A stretch of 35,877 bases of DNA from NCBI GenBank assembly GCA_937876095.1, contig CALFIE010000080.1, positions 1-35,877 of the forward strand, given 5' to 3'. Made by a program: the position numbers and the translations under genes. Each line of letters opens with the position of its first letter. Position 1 is the stretch's first letter. The stretch comes from an uncultured Flavobacteriales bacterium (GTDB taxonomy: Bacteria; Bacteroidota; Bacteroidia; Flavobacteriales; Weeksellaceae). Below are positions 1 through 8,445 of this stretch, one piece after another. The notes beneath the pieces were generated by a model. That model did no database searches and had not been told where the DNA came from. It saw nothing but the letters and a program-made list of their open reading frames with translations.

Positions 1-187
1 ATAATTCGCCACTCATATTTAGACCATTAAAAGTATTGTTATATCCTATTGGACTTTGCCATACCTCGTCTCCCAGTCTATTAAATATACGTAAGGTTGA
101 GTTTGGAAATTTTTCAATATTTATTATTTTAGCATTAATGACAACTATCATCTTATTTTTAGGAATCCATCGTGTTTTTAGCAACAT
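1..187 (-). pseudogene. fragment of a T9SS type B (CHU_C) C-terminal sorting domain, cut by window edge
   Basis: The minus strand is open from an ATG at 185-187 to the window edge, 62 codons. The translation contains IEKFPNSTLRIFNRLGDEVW and GYNNTFNGLNMSGEL, which matches the gliding-motility/T9SS type B C-terminal domain (typical pattern: NIEKYPNS..V.IFNRWG..V, then WNG and a GxLPxGTYFY end). Proteins with this domain normally carry a signal peptide and hundreds of residues before it; here the frame opens inside the domain, with no signal peptide and no room for a passenger. The expected TPNGDGIND start of the domain is not readable in frame, although a one-base shift near 150 reveals an Asp-Asp-Ser in the right place, which suggests decay. 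A TAnnTTTG box lies just upstream. The rest of the reading frame is outside the window. It is probably a broken gene end, but a short functional ORF cannot be excluded. Confidence 0.45.
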
Positions 188-191
188 TTAT

Positions 192-199
192 CAAAAATA
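192..199 (-). promoter_or_regulatory. TATTTTTG -7 box before the sorting-domain fragment
   Basis: A perfect match to the Bacteroidota -7 consensus TAnnTTTG on the minus strand, four bases before the ATG of the fragment. In AT-rich DNA this match may arise by chance. Confidence 0.3.
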
Positions 200-235
200 A
201 AGAGAAAACAAACCCGTTTTTAATGCAGAAAAAAA

Positions 236-271
236 TGTCATTTTGTCATTAATTATAAACATAATATGACA
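236..271 (+). promoter_or_regulatory. TGTCA repeat/inverted repeat upstream of dnaK, possible heat-shock control site
   Basis: The sequence TGTCATTTTGTCA (236-248) holds two direct TGTCA units with a three-base spacer. The second unit, TGTCAT (244-249), is the inverted partner of ATGACA (266-271), with 16 bases between them. The site lies about 100-130 bp before dnaK. It is not CIRCE (the HrcA operator), and no perfect TAnnTTTG box is present between it and the start codon. I infer a stress-regulated promoter or operator; the cognate factor is unknown. Confidence 0.4.
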
Positions 272-368
272 ATTGGATTAGAAATTACCTATGGTATAGA
301 AATTGTGAACTAACTAGCAAATTCAATTAAAAAAATAACTAAATAGTAATTAATAAAAAATAAATAAT

Positions 369-2255
369 ATGAGTAAAATTATCGGAATAGACTTAGGAAC
401 AACCAACTCTTGTGTTGCTGTTATGGAGGGAAAAGACCCTGTTGTAATTCCTAATGCAGAAGGTAAAAGAACTACACCTTCTATTGTAGCATTTGTAGAA
501 GATGGCGAAAGAAAAGTAGGTGACCCTGCTAAAAGACAAGCAGTTACCAATCCTACCAAAACCATCTATTCTATCAAAAGATTTATTGGAACTCATTTCA
601 AAGATGATGCAAATGAAGTATCAAGAGTTCCTTACACAGTAGTTTCTGGTGCTAATGATACAGTACGTGTAAAAATTGACAACAGAGAGTACTCTCCACA
701 AGAAATTTCCGCAATGATTCTTCAGAAAATGAAAAAAACAGCAGAAGATTATTTGGGGCAAGAAGTTACAAGAGCAGTAATTACGGTTCCCGCGTACTTC
801 AACGATTCACAAAGACAAGCTACTAAAGAAGCAGGCGAAATTGCTGGTTTGAAGGTAGAAAGAATCATCAATGAGCCAACTGCAGCTGCATTAGCTTATG
901 GAATGGATAAATCTCACAAAGATCAAAAAATTGCAGTGTACGATTTAGGTGGTGGTACTTTTGATATCTCGATTCTGGATTTAGGAGACGGCGTTTTCGA
1001 AGTATTGTCAACAAACGGAGATACACATCTTGGTGGTGATGATTTTGATGACGTGATCATCAATTGGATGGCAGATGAATTCAAAGCAGAAGAAGGTGTG
1101 GATTTGAAATCAGATCCTATTGCTTTGCAACGTTTAAAAGAAGCTGCAGAGAAAGCAAAAATTGAGTTGTCTTCTGCTCCACAAACCGAAATCAATTTGC
1201 CATACATAACTGCAACAGCTTCTGGACCAAAACACTTGGTAAAAACCTTAACCAAAGCAAAATTCGAACAATTGGCTGCAGATTTGGTAAAAAGATCAAT
1301 GGAACCTTGTAAAAAAGCACTTTCAGATGCAGGTTTATCAACTTCTGATATCAATGAGGTGATTTTAGTAGGTGGTTCTACCAGAATCCCGATTATACAG
1401 GAAGAAGTAGAAAAATTCTTTGGTAAAAAACCATCAAAAGGTGTAAATCCAGATGAAGTAGTAGCAATAGGCGCTGCAATTCAAGGTGGTGTTCTTACTG
1501 GTGATGTAAAAGATGTTCTTTTGCTAGATGTAACTCCACTTTCTTTAGGAATTGAAACCATGGGTTCTGTTTTCACAAAATTAATTGAAGCCAACACTAC
1601 AATCCCAACCAAAAAATCTGAAACATTCTCTACTGCAAGTGATAATCAACCAGCTGTAAGTATCAGAGTTGGACAAGGTGAAAGACCAATGTTCAGTGAT
1701 AACAAAGAAATTGGTAGATTCGATTTGACCGATATTCCACCTGCACCAAGAGGAGTTCCACAAATCGAGGTAACTTTTGATATAGATGCAAACGGAATCT
1801 TGCACGTTTCTGCTAAAGATAAAGGAACTGGCAAAGAACAATCCATCAAAATACAAGCATCTTCTGGACTTTCTGATGCAGAAATTGAAAGAATGAAACG
1901 TGAAGCCGAAGAAAATGCAGCAGCAGATGCAAAACGCAAAGAAGAAGCTGAAGTGGTGAACAAAGCAGACACCTTGATTTTCCAAACGGAAAAACAATTG
2001 AAAGAATTTGGTGAAAAATTATCAGCCGACAAAAAAGCAGCCATAGAAACTGCAGTTGCAGAGTTGAAAACCGCTTTCGAAACTAAAGATATAGAAGCCA
2101 TAAAAACCAAAACCGAAGCTCTAGACGCAGCTTGGATGGCCGCTTCTGAAGAAATGTACGCACAAGCACAACAAAATCCTGAAGCAGCTACAGAACAAGC
2201 TAATGCAGGAAATGCTGAAGATGTACAAGACGCCGATTTCGAAGAGGTGAAATAA
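369..2255 (+). CDS. dnaK: DnaK (Hsp70) molecular chaperone
   Basis: Cytoplasmic Hsp70 that binds exposed hydrophobic segments of client proteins in ATP-driven cycles with DnaJ and GrpE. The 628 residues are full length. The nucleotide-binding domain starts with IGIDLGTTNSC (5-15), has the second phosphate motif DLGGGTFDI (192-200), and contains ILVGGSTRIP. The linker LLLDVTPLSLG precedes the substrate-binding domain, and the tail ends in the conserved DADFEEVK. The ATG at 369 follows an A-rich leader with no Shine-Dalgarno, as usual in this phylum, and is fixed by the universal N-terminus. It stands alone, without dnaJ or grpE nearby, and has its own strong terminator. A TGTCA repeat cluster upstream may mediate heat-shock control. 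Identification is certain. Confidence 0.98.
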   Translation: MSKIIGIDLGTTNSCVAVMEGKDPVVIPNAEGKRTTPSIVAFVEDGERKVGDPAKRQAVTNPTKTIYSIKRFIGTHFKDDANEVSRVPYTVVSGANDTVRVKIDNREYSPQEISAMILQKMKKTAEDYLGQEVTRAVITVPAYFNDSQRQATKEAGEIAGLKVERIINEPTAAALAYGMDKSHKDQKIAVYDLGGGTFDISILDLGDGVFEVLSTNGDTHLGGDDFDDVIINWMADEFKAEEGVDLKSDPIALQRLKEAAEKAKIELSSAPQTEINLPYITATASGPKHLVKTLTKAKFEQLAADLVKRSMEPCKKALSDAGLSTSDINEVILVGGSTRIPIIQEEVEKFFGKKPSKGVNPDEVVAIGAAIQGGVLTGDVKDVLLLDVTPLSLGIETMGSVFTKLIEANTTIPTKKSETFSTASDNQPAVSIRVGQGERPMFSDNKEIGRFDLTDIPPAPRGVPQIEVTFDIDANGILHVSAKDKGTGKEQSIKIQASSGLSDAEIERMKREAEENAAADAKRKEEAEVVNKADTLIFQTEKQLKEFGEKLSADKKAAIETAVAELKTAFETKDIEAIKTKTEALDAAWMAASEEMYAQAQQNPEAATEQANAGNAEDVQDADFEEVK

Positions 2256-2277
2256 ACATCTAAGATTCCTTAATTAT

Positions 2278-2306
2278 AAATCCCGACTGAAAAGTTGGGA
2301 TTTTTT
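2278..2306 (+). terminator. Rho-independent terminator of dnaK
   Basis: AAATCCCGACT, a GAAA loop, then AGTTGGGATTT gives an 11-bp stem with one G-T pair, followed by a run of T. It starts 22 bp after the dnaK stop. Confidence 0.88.
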
Positions 2307-2445
2307 TGTTTGCAAAAATCATTGCAAGAAACAAGCGACGAAGCAATCTGTTAATTTTTACTAAAATCCGTAATTTTATTGAATTTTTAAAAAAATTAAT
2401 AAAAAATTACTCCTCATTCCTTCCAAAACTCCACACTTTTTTCCT

Positions 2446-2453
2446 TATTTTCG
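2446..2453 (+). promoter_or_regulatory. TATTTTCG -7-like box of the nucleoid-protein gene
   Basis: One mismatch from TAnnTTTG, ending four bases before the ATG at 2458. If used, the transcript would be leaderless or nearly so. Confidence 0.4.
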
Positions 2454-2457
2454 CAGT

Positions 2458-3492
2458 ATGATTCACCACGAAGAAACCCAATTAGAACACCTCTGTATCA
2501 ACTATGTAGGAAACCAAACGCATCAGGAAGCCTTGGTTTTGTCTGAATCCGAAGTTTTTTTGGAAGACGATTTGAAAGAACTCCTGAAAGACTATTTCCT
2601 AAAATCCTTCAAATCAGAAATTTATTTCGAATTTTTCCACACATCCAATGTAGAAAACAATGAGGTTTTCACCTACGTTTCAGAAATTTTTGAGGAACCA
2701 CGATTGCTGGAAAATCAGTCAAAAAAATTAGCAAAATTACTTTTTGAGCATTCTACCAATCCACGCACAAAAGGTGGAGAATTCTATGTTTGCTATTTCA
2801 AAGACTGTATTTTGAAAGGCGAAAAATATGATGCAGTCGGACTTTTCAAATCCGAAAACAAAGACACTTTCCTAAAGGTTTCTGCCAAAGACGAAGCGTT
2901 TGAACTCGAAACTTTGCAAGGCATCAATCTTAATAAAATTGATAAAGGTTGCATCGTCTTCAACACCCAAAAAGAAGACGGCTATATATTATCCATAATT
3001 GATGGAACAAGCAGAGCTGAAACCAGTTATTGGATGGACGATTTTCTGCAAATTCAGCAGAAAAAAGACGATTATTTTGATACACAGGAAACACTGGCAA
3101 TGTACAAAACATTCGTTACCAAACAATTACCACAAGAATTTGAAGTAACTAAAGCTGATCAAGCCGACCTTCTCAACAAAACCATCGAATTTTTTACTGA
3201 TAAAAATGAGTTCAAAATAGAGGAATTTACAGGTCAAATTCTGAAAGAAAAAGACGTGATCGAAAGTTTCGCCAACTACAAAAACACCTACGAAGACGAG
3301 CGTGATATCACCATCTCAGACGAATTCCAAATTCAAAACGCTGCGGTAAAAAAACAAAAATCTAGTTACAAATCGGTTATCAAACTCGACAAAAATTTCC
3401 ACATCTACGTTCATGGCGACCGAAAACTCATACAGCAAGGTCAAGACGAAAACGGGAAATTCTATATGCTCTATTTCGAAGAGGAAAACTAA
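2458..3492 (+). CDS. nucleoid-associated protein, NdpA/YejK family
   Basis: 344 residues resembling the 37-kDa nucleoid-associated protein family (NdpA, YejK in E. coli), which is found bound to the chromosome but has no well-defined biochemical activity. Visible family traits are an acidic N-terminal half with FEHSTNPRTKGGEF and VCYFKD, and the core motif LSIIDGTSRAETSYWMDDFL around residues 180-198, followed by a helical, charge-rich C-terminal half. There is no signal peptide or membrane segment, so it is cytoplasmic. The ATG is preceded directly by a promoter-like TATTTTCG. The gene is monocistronic: dnaK upstream ends in a terminator and porX is convergent downstream. The family assignment rests on these motifs; a role in chromosome organisation is inferred from the family only. 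Confidence 0.8.
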   Translation: MIHHEETQLEHLCINYVGNQTHQEALVLSESEVFLEDDLKELLKDYFLKSFKSEIYFEFFHTSNVENNEVFTYVSEIFEEPRLLENQSKKLAKLLFEHSTNPRTKGGEFYVCYFKDCILKGEKYDAVGLFKSENKDTFLKVSAKDEAFELETLQGINLNKIDKGCIVFNTQKEDGYILSIIDGTSRAETSYWMDDFLQIQQKKDDYFDTQETLAMYKTFVTKQLPQEFEVTKADQADLLNKTIEFFTDKNEFKIEEFTGQILKEKDVIESFANYKNTYEDERDITISDEFQIQNAAVKKQKSSYKSVIKLDKNFHIYVHGDRKLIQQGQDENGKFYMLYFEEEN

Positions 3493-3524
3493 TTTTGTAC
3501 TCCCCTATTTTCATTAAAAAAAAT

Positions 3525-3552
3525 GCGGAAAAAATTGTAAAATTTTTTCCGC
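3525..3552. terminator. bidirectional terminator between the nucleoid-protein gene and porX
   Basis: A perfect 12-bp stem (GCGGAAAAAATT / AATTTTTTCCGC) with a GTAA loop lies between two convergent genes. A-rich sequence on the left can serve as the T-run for the minus strand. Confidence 0.8.
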
Positions 3553-3588
3553 TTTAGAACCCGAAGTCAAATAAACTATGAAAAAAAA

Positions 3589-5130
3589 CTATTTGGGTTC
3601 TAAAATACTGATTGGTATAATACACTCTTCTAGCGAAATTCCGCCGTGCTGATACGTATCTTTGTAGTAATTTACGAATTGATTGTAATTTTTTGGGTAG
3701 GCCAAAAATATATTGTTGCGTGCAAAAATATATTTGCTGCTCAGATTTCCTTTTGGTAAAAACAATTTCTCGGGATTGTTGATTGCCCAAACATCTTTTT
3801 GATCATAAGTCAAACTTTTCCCGGTTTTGTATCGTATGTTGGTAGAAGTCTCTTTATCTCCCACAACTTGGCTCGGTTTTTTCACATAAATTGTTCCGTG
3901 ATCAGTAGTAATTACCAATTTGAAACGCAATTCTGCCGCTAATTTTACCATTTTTAGCAAATACGAGTTTTCAAACCAATTCAGTGTAAGAGATCGGAAG
4001 GTTTTGTCGTCTCTTATGAGTTGATTGATGATCGCATTATCGGTTTTTGCATGCGACAAAATATCTATAAAATTGTACACAACTGCCACCAAATCGTGGT
4101 TTTTGTATTGGTGAAATTCCTCGTAGATTTTTCGCTCAAAATCGGCGTTCAAAATTTTCAGGTATTTCATAGATTTGTCAGAGAGACCAAGTCGTTTCAT
4201 TTGGTCCTCCAAAAAATCTTTTTCAAACTCGTTTTTGTTGCCCTCTTCATTATCATTAAACCATTTTTCTGGGAACCTTTTTTCAATTTCAGATGGCATC
4301 AATCCTGCAAAAAAAGAATTTCTGGCGTACTGAGTTGCAGTTGGCAAAATACTGAAATAGTAGTCTTCTGATGTTTTATTATAGAATTTGGTAAACAGAG
4401 GCTCTATTACTTTCCACTGATCGTAGCGCAAATTATCAATCATTAGGAGCAGTACTTTGTCGGACTTCAGTTCGGGTTTTACCTTTTCTTTGAAAAGGGT
4501 GTGACTCATCATTGGTTTTTCGGTAGAACTCAGCCAATTTTCATAGTTATTTTCTATAAATTTAGAAAATTGTATGTTGGCTTCTTCTTTTTGTGATTGC
4601 AGCAAATCGGCAAATTCGCTGTCAAAAACTTTATCAAATTTTATTTCCCAAGCCAAAATTTTCTTGTAATATTCTGCCCAATCTTGGTACGATCGTAGGT
4701 AAGAAAGTTCCATAGATAGATTTCTGAACTCTTGTTGGTATTCATTTATTGTGTGTTGCTCTACCAAAGTTTCTTCTTGTAGATTTTTTTTCAGAGAGAG
4801 CAAAACTTGGTTCGGATTTACAGGTTTCAGGATATAATCACTTATTTGCGAACCTATAGCTTGTTCCATAATATGTTCCTCCTCATTTTTGGTAACCATC
4901 ACAATTTTGATAGAAGAATCTATATTTTTTATCATAGGAATCGCTTCTAGACCAGTAATTCCAGGCATATTTTCATCAAGCAAAGCGAGCGAAAAATTTT
5001 CACGCTCAATCATTTCCAATGCTTCATTCACATTATTTACAGGAGTTACGGTATAACCTTTGTTTTCTAAGAAAACAATATGTGGTTTTAGTAAATCTAC
5101 TTCATCATCTATCCAAATTATTTTTGACAT
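3589..5130 (-). CDS. porX: PorX, T9SS response regulator with PglZ phosphatase-like domain
   Basis: 513 residues. The N-terminal receiver domain (1-115) has the acidic pair D8/D9, phospho-acceptor D52 in LLDENMPG, T80 and K102 in the KP motif. A helical linker leads to an alkaline-phosphatase-like PglZ domain (about 225-500) with plausible metal or catalytic residues D232 (MIDNLRYDQW), the PTATQYAR segment (263-270), D356/H360, D410/H411 (TTDHG) and H495 (QHGG). This architecture is that of PorX, which with the histidine kinase PorY controls the type IX secretion system and gliding in Bacteroidota; the PglZ domain of characterised PorX acts as a zinc-dependent phosphodiesterase on (oligo)nucleotides. 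No porY is adjacent. The window contains T9SS cargo genes it might control. Upstream, a near-consensus TAAATTTC lies about 45 bp before the ATG. Confidence 0.93.
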   Translation of the reverse strand: MSKIIWIDDEVDLLKPHIVFLENKGYTVTPVNNVNEALEMIERENFSLALLDENMPGITGLEAIPMIKNIDSSIKIVMVTKNEEEHIMEQAIGSQISDYILKPVNPNQVLLSLKKNLQEETLVEQHTINEYQQEFRNLSMELSYLRSYQDWAEYYKKILAWEIKFDKVFDSEFADLLQSQKEEANIQFSKFIENNYENWLSSTEKPMMSHTLFKEKVKPELKSDKVLLLMIDNLRYDQWKVIEPLFTKFYNKTSEDYYFSILPTATQYARNSFFAGLMPSEIEKRFPEKWFNDNEEGNKNEFEKDFLEDQMKRLGLSDKSMKYLKILNADFERKIYEEFHQYKNHDLVAVVYNFIDILSHAKTDNAIINQLIRDDKTFRSLTLNWFENSYLLKMVKLAAELRFKLVITTDHGTIYVKKPSQVVGDKETSTNIRYKTGKSLTYDQKDVWAINNPEKLFLPKGNLSSKYIFARNNIFLAYPKNYNQFVNYYKDTYQHGGISLEECIIPISILEPK

Positions 5131-5532
5131 ACGTTGTTTTTGTTTCGTGTTACGGGATTTATGCTACTTGGTTCGAAATTTATTTTAGTAAAAATTTATT
5201 TTTAAAAAAAATCTACATCAACTCTCCTATTTATTAAAACTCAAAAAATATTTTTTTAGTCTAAAAAAAATCAAAATAGCTGAATTTCTATCCCAGAGTG
5301 AAAATTATCACCCTACTTTTTTTTTAATAATATCCTTATTTTATAATTAAAAAAAATCAATCGCAATTCTTTGTCAAAAATACGTTAAAATGGTCTTAAA
5401 TATTATTTAAAAAAATACATCAATTAGTTAAAGTTCAGTTAATTTTATTCACAAAAATTGGTTTAAAGCATCAATCCAATTATTAGACGAAATTTCTGTA
5501 AATTTGTAAAACATTTATCTTTATCAATTTTA
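5131..5532. other. 400-bp divergent intergenic region between porX and the HD gene
   Basis: Very AT-rich and without a credible ORF on either strand. It must hold the promoters of both flanking genes. A near-palindrome GTGAAAATTATCAC at 5298-5311 might be an operator, but one such site in AT-rich DNA is weak evidence. No hairpin with a T-run and no tRNA-like fold was seen. Confidence 0.5.
5499..5506 (+). promoter_or_regulatory. TAAATTTG -7 box of the HD-domain gene
   Basis: A perfect TAnnTTTG, 26 bp before the ATG at 5533. I could not place a well-spaced TTG -33 element. Confidence 0.55.
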
Positions 5533-6741
5533 ATGAGCATCAATAAACTTAAAATAATCAACGATCCAGTTCACGGATTTATAAAAATTCCCTACGAAAT
5601 TTTGTTTGATGTGATAGAACATCCCTATTTCCAACGACTTCGCAGAATTTCGCAAACCGGATTGCTGAATTTGGTTTTTCCAGGTGCAACTCATACCAGA
5701 TTTCACCACGCAATCGGCGCAATGCACCTGATGTTCACTGCAATAGAAACCCTGAAACTGAAAGACGTAAAAATTTCGGTTGAAGAAGAAAAATCTGCCA
5801 TGCTCGCAATTTTGTTGCACGATATTGGTCATGGTCCTTTCTCTCACGCTTTAGAAAGTCTTTTGATGGAAGATTGGCATCACGAGAAACTCTCGATTTT
5901 GTTGATGAATAAACTGAATTCCGAATTTGATGGGCAACTTTCTATGGCGATAGAAATGTTTCGTGGGAAATACCACCGAAAATTTTTCAATCAATTAATT
6001 TCCAGTCAATTAGATGTTGACAGATTAGATTATTTGAAGCGTGATAGTTTCTACACCGGTGTTTCCGAAGGAAACGTAAATACACAACGCATCATATCTA
6101 TGATGAATGTTGCTGATGATGAACTCGTGATCGATGCAAAAGGAATTTACTCGGTAGAAAATTACCTCACCGCAAGAATGTTTATGTATTGGCAAGTCTA
6201 CTATCATAAAACCGCAGCATTGGCAGAAAGACTTTTGGTAAAAATTTTAGAGCGTGCAAAACACCTAATTTCCGAAGGAAAAAAAGTAGAAGCCACCGAA
6301 AATTTACAGTATTTTTTGTATAAAAATAATTTTGAAGAAGCATCAGAAGAAGATATTCGCAGATTTACGTTGTTAGATGATTCAGATATTATGTCAGCAA
6401 TCAAATCGTGGCAAAATCACGATGATCTGGTACTCAGTTATTTCTGCAAAGCAATTATACAAAGGCAATTCCCAAAAACCGTTTCTTCATCTGTCCCATT
6501 TTCATCACAAGAAATTTCGGAGAAAATTGCAAAAGTCAATGAAAAATTTGGCGAAGAAAACGGTGCCGAATTGGTAGAACAAATTTCCAGAAGTTTGTTA
6601 CCCTATGATCAAAAAAATCAACCCATTTTTTTGATACAGAAAAATGGAGAAAAATTACGATTAGAACAAGCCGAAAACCAAATTCTCTCTGCAAATATAG
6701 GCAATTACGCAACTCGGTATATTTTGTATTACCCAAGATAA
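5533..6741 (+). CDS. HD-domain phosphohydrolase (SAMHD1/dGTPase-like)
   Basis: 402 residues, cytoplasmic. The protein opens with INDPVHGFI, followed by FQRLRRISQTGL and THTRFHHAIG (H54), LLHDIGHGPFSH (H96, D97) and QLDVDRLDYLKRDSFYTG (D161/D163). Together these are the metal-binding H...HD...D set and surrounding signature of the HD phosphohydrolases related to SAMHD1 and bacterial dGTP triphosphohydrolases. The likely reaction is hydrolysis of a (deoxy)nucleoside triphosphate or related phosphoester, but the substrate cannot be read from the sequence. It precedes the pyrimidine gene pyrEF by 68 bp, and a promoter box lies between them, so an operon is not required. Length and motifs are complete. 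Confidence 0.88.
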   Translation: MSINKLKIINDPVHGFIKIPYEILFDVIEHPYFQRLRRISQTGLLNLVFPGATHTRFHHAIGAMHLMFTAIETLKLKDVKISVEEEKSAMLAILLHDIGHGPFSHALESLLMEDWHHEKLSILLMNKLNSEFDGQLSMAIEMFRGKYHRKFFNQLISSQLDVDRLDYLKRDSFYTGVSEGNVNTQRIISMMNVADDELVIDAKGIYSVENYLTARMFMYWQVYYHKTAALAERLLVKILERAKHLISEGKKVEATENLQYFLYKNNFEEASEEDIRRFTLLDDSDIMSAIKSWQNHDDLVLSYFCKAIIQRQFPKTVSSSVPFSSQEISEKIAKVNEKFGEENGAELVEQISRSLLPYDQKNQPIFLIQKNGEKLRLEQAENQILSANIGNYATRYILYYPR

Positions 6742-6783
6742 TTTTTTAACAGCAATTCCTTCGGTTTTTTTGTTGGCAATCCG

Positions 6784-6791
6784 TAACTTTG
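6784..6791 (+). promoter_or_regulatory. TAACTTTG -7 box of pyrEF
   Basis: A perfect TAnnTTTG, 18 bp upstream of the pyrEF ATG, in the 68-bp gap after the HD gene. It implies pyrEF has its own promoter. Confidence 0.6.
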
Positions 6792-6809
6792 TAACGAATA
6801 AAAAGTATC

Positions 6810-8168
6810 ATGGAAAACAAAAAAGACTTCTTTCTAGAGTGTTACCAATTAGGCATCATCAAGTTCGGGAAATTCACCCTAAAAAGTGGCATAGAAAGTC
6901 CGTTCTACGTAGATTTACGCCCACTTTCTTCGGAGCCAAAAATTTTGAAAAAACTAGCGAATTATTTGTTAGAAATGCTTCCGCTAGATAATTTCGATGT
7001 GATTTGCGGCGTTCCTTATGCAGCATTACCAATGGCAACAGCAATGTCGCTAGAAAGTTATCTACCACTCATTATCAAAAGAAAAGAAGCCAAAGAATAT
7101 GGCACCAAAAAACTAATTGAAGGCATTTACAAACAAGGGCAAAATTGTCTGTTGGTAGAAGATGTAATTACCAGTGGAAAATCTTTGCTAGAAACCATTC
7201 CCGAAATAGAAAACGAAGGAATTACCGTTTCAGATTTGGTTGTAGTACTCGATCGTGAACAAGGCGGAAAAGAATTACTAGAGAAAAAAGGATATCGAGT
7301 TCATACTCTGTTCAAAATTTCTGAAGTGTGCCAGATTTTGCAAGATGAAAAACATTTAACCGATGAAGAAGTGGCAAGAATTAATGATTTTTTGGCAGGA
7401 AACGAAGTGAAATTTCAAGAGAAAAAAAAACTTTCTTACGAACAAAAACTGGCAAAAGCAGAACATTCGGTTTCTAAAAAATTACTAGAAATTGCCATTC
7501 ACAAAAAAACCAACCTGATACTTTCTGCAGACGTGGTAACTACTTCAGAACTTCTACAACTCGCCGAAACTGCAGGTCCATACATTGCTGCACTCAAAAC
7601 GCATATCGACATCATCACCGATTTTGATTACCAGAAAACCATTGTTCCACTACTAGAACTGGCAAAAAAACACCAATTTCTATTAATGGAAGACCGAAAA
7701 TTTGCAGACATTGGTAACACCCAAAATTTACAATTTTCATACGGAATGTACCAAATTTCAACTTGGGCAGATTTTGTGACGGCACAAGTAATTGGAGGTT
7801 ATGATGCGCTCGATTGTTTCACCAATGTTGGTGTAGTTGCAATTTTGGGAATGAGTTCCAAAGGAACACTTACAGATGCTGCGTATCAACAACAAGCGCT
7901 GAATGTAGCTTTGTCTCATCCCAACGTAATTGGTGGTGTTTCGCAAAAAGCCATTCCAGAGGAATTACTGCTTTTCACTCCAGGTGTGAATTTGCAGCAA
8001 TCTGGTGACGGAAAAGGTCAACAATACCACACTCCGAAATATGTTTTTGAAAATCTACATACCGATTTTGTAATTGTAGGTCGTGGAATTTACCATGCCG
8101 AAAATCCAGAAAAAACCACCATTTTATACCAAACAGAAGCGTGGAATGCTTATCTAGAATCGCTGTAA
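6810..8168 (+). CDS. pyrEF: bifunctional orotate phosphoribosyltransferase / OMP decarboxylase (UMP synthase)
   Basis: 452 residues in one frame joining the last two steps of UMP synthesis. The N-terminal part (about 1-200) is orotate phosphoribosyltransferase, with KSGIESPFYVDLR and the PRPP-binding loop LLVEDVITSGKS (114-125). A short lysine-rich linker (about 200-220) leads to OMP decarboxylase (about 220-452), which has the eukaryotic/URA3-like version of the active site: LKTHIDII (K263) and MEDRKFADIGNT (D295, K297, D300), plus VGRGIYHA near the end. The order PyrE-PyrF is that of animal and plant UMP synthase; most bacteria have two separate genes. No frameshift or stop occurs at the junction, and all catalytic residues are intact, so both activities are expected. 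The ATG at 6810 gives the usual OPRT N-terminus. Confidence 0.95.
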   Translation: MENKKDFFLECYQLGIIKFGKFTLKSGIESPFYVDLRPLSSEPKILKKLANYLLEMLPLDNFDVICGVPYAALPMATAMSLESYLPLIIKRKEAKEYGTKKLIEGIYKQGQNCLLVEDVITSGKSLLETIPEIENEGITVSDLVVVLDREQGGKELLEKKGYRVHTLFKISEVCQILQDEKHLTDEEVARINDFLAGNEVKFQEKKKLSYEQKLAKAEHSVSKKLLEIAIHKKTNLILSADVVTTSELLQLAETAGPYIAALKTHIDIITDFDYQKTIVPLLELAKKHQFLLMEDRKFADIGNTQNLQFSYGMYQISTWADFVTAQVIGGYDALDCFTNVGVVAILGMSSKGTLTDAAYQQQALNVALSHPNVIGGVSQKAIPEELLLFTPGVNLQQSGDGKGQQYHTPKYVFENLHTDFVIVGRGIYHAENPEKTTILYQTEAWNAYLESL

Positions 8169-8199
8169 TTTCAAAATTTTTGAAGCATTTTTTTTAATA

Positions 8200-8382
8200 T
8201 TAACCGCAAAAGAGACAAAAGATTGATTCTCATTTTTTAATTTTAAAAATAAAGTGAATCTTAAAAGATCGCAAAAGTTTGAAATCTAATAGATTTCGTG
8301 ATGAAAATATTTGATTTTCTTACTTTTTTATCTTTTTGAATTTCTAAAACTTCAACATTTCTTTTGTGACTTTTGCGGTTAA
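8200..8382. repeat. intergenic inverted-repeat element, copy A
   Basis: 183 bp bounded by TTAACCGCAAAAGAGACAAA on the left and the inverted TTTGTGACTTTTGCGGTTAA on the right. In the middle is the small hairpin GAAATCT-AAT-AGATTTC (8281-8297), centred within two bases of the element midpoint. Copies B (15803-15971) and C (29449-29630) have the same design. It fills most of the gap between pyrEF and the next gene and has no ORF. I do not recognise a named family. Confidence 0.8.
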
Positions 8383-8420
8383 ATACCAAAAAAACGATAG
8401 GTTTTTCCGTGATAAAAATC

Positions 8421-8428
8421 TATATTTG
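8421..8428 (+). promoter_or_regulatory. TATATTTG -7 box of the M1-like barrel gene
   Basis: A perfect TAnnTTTG 17 bp before the TTG start at 8446. It supports the TTG as the start, since the box would lie inside the gene if any earlier codon were used. Confidence 0.6.
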
Positions 8429-8445
8429 GATTCTATTCTTATCCA

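Noticed and set aside
923..2110. Long open frames on the minus strand inside dnaK (923-1354, 1581-1997, 1646-2110)
   Set aside because: They are antisense to a certain, highly conserved gene, have low-complexity Ser/Phe-rich translations and no promoter or family pattern.
3589..5130. PglZ domain as a sign of a BREX-type phage defence system
   Set aside because: The PglZ-like domain follows a receiver domain in a 513-residue protein, which is the PorX layout. No BrxC, PglX or other BREX gene is nearby.
5533..6741. HD-domain gene as an antiphage nuclease or Cas3 component
   Set aside because: There is no helicase, Cas gene or CRISPR array; motifs fit the widespread SAMHD1/dGTPase-like phosphohydrolases.
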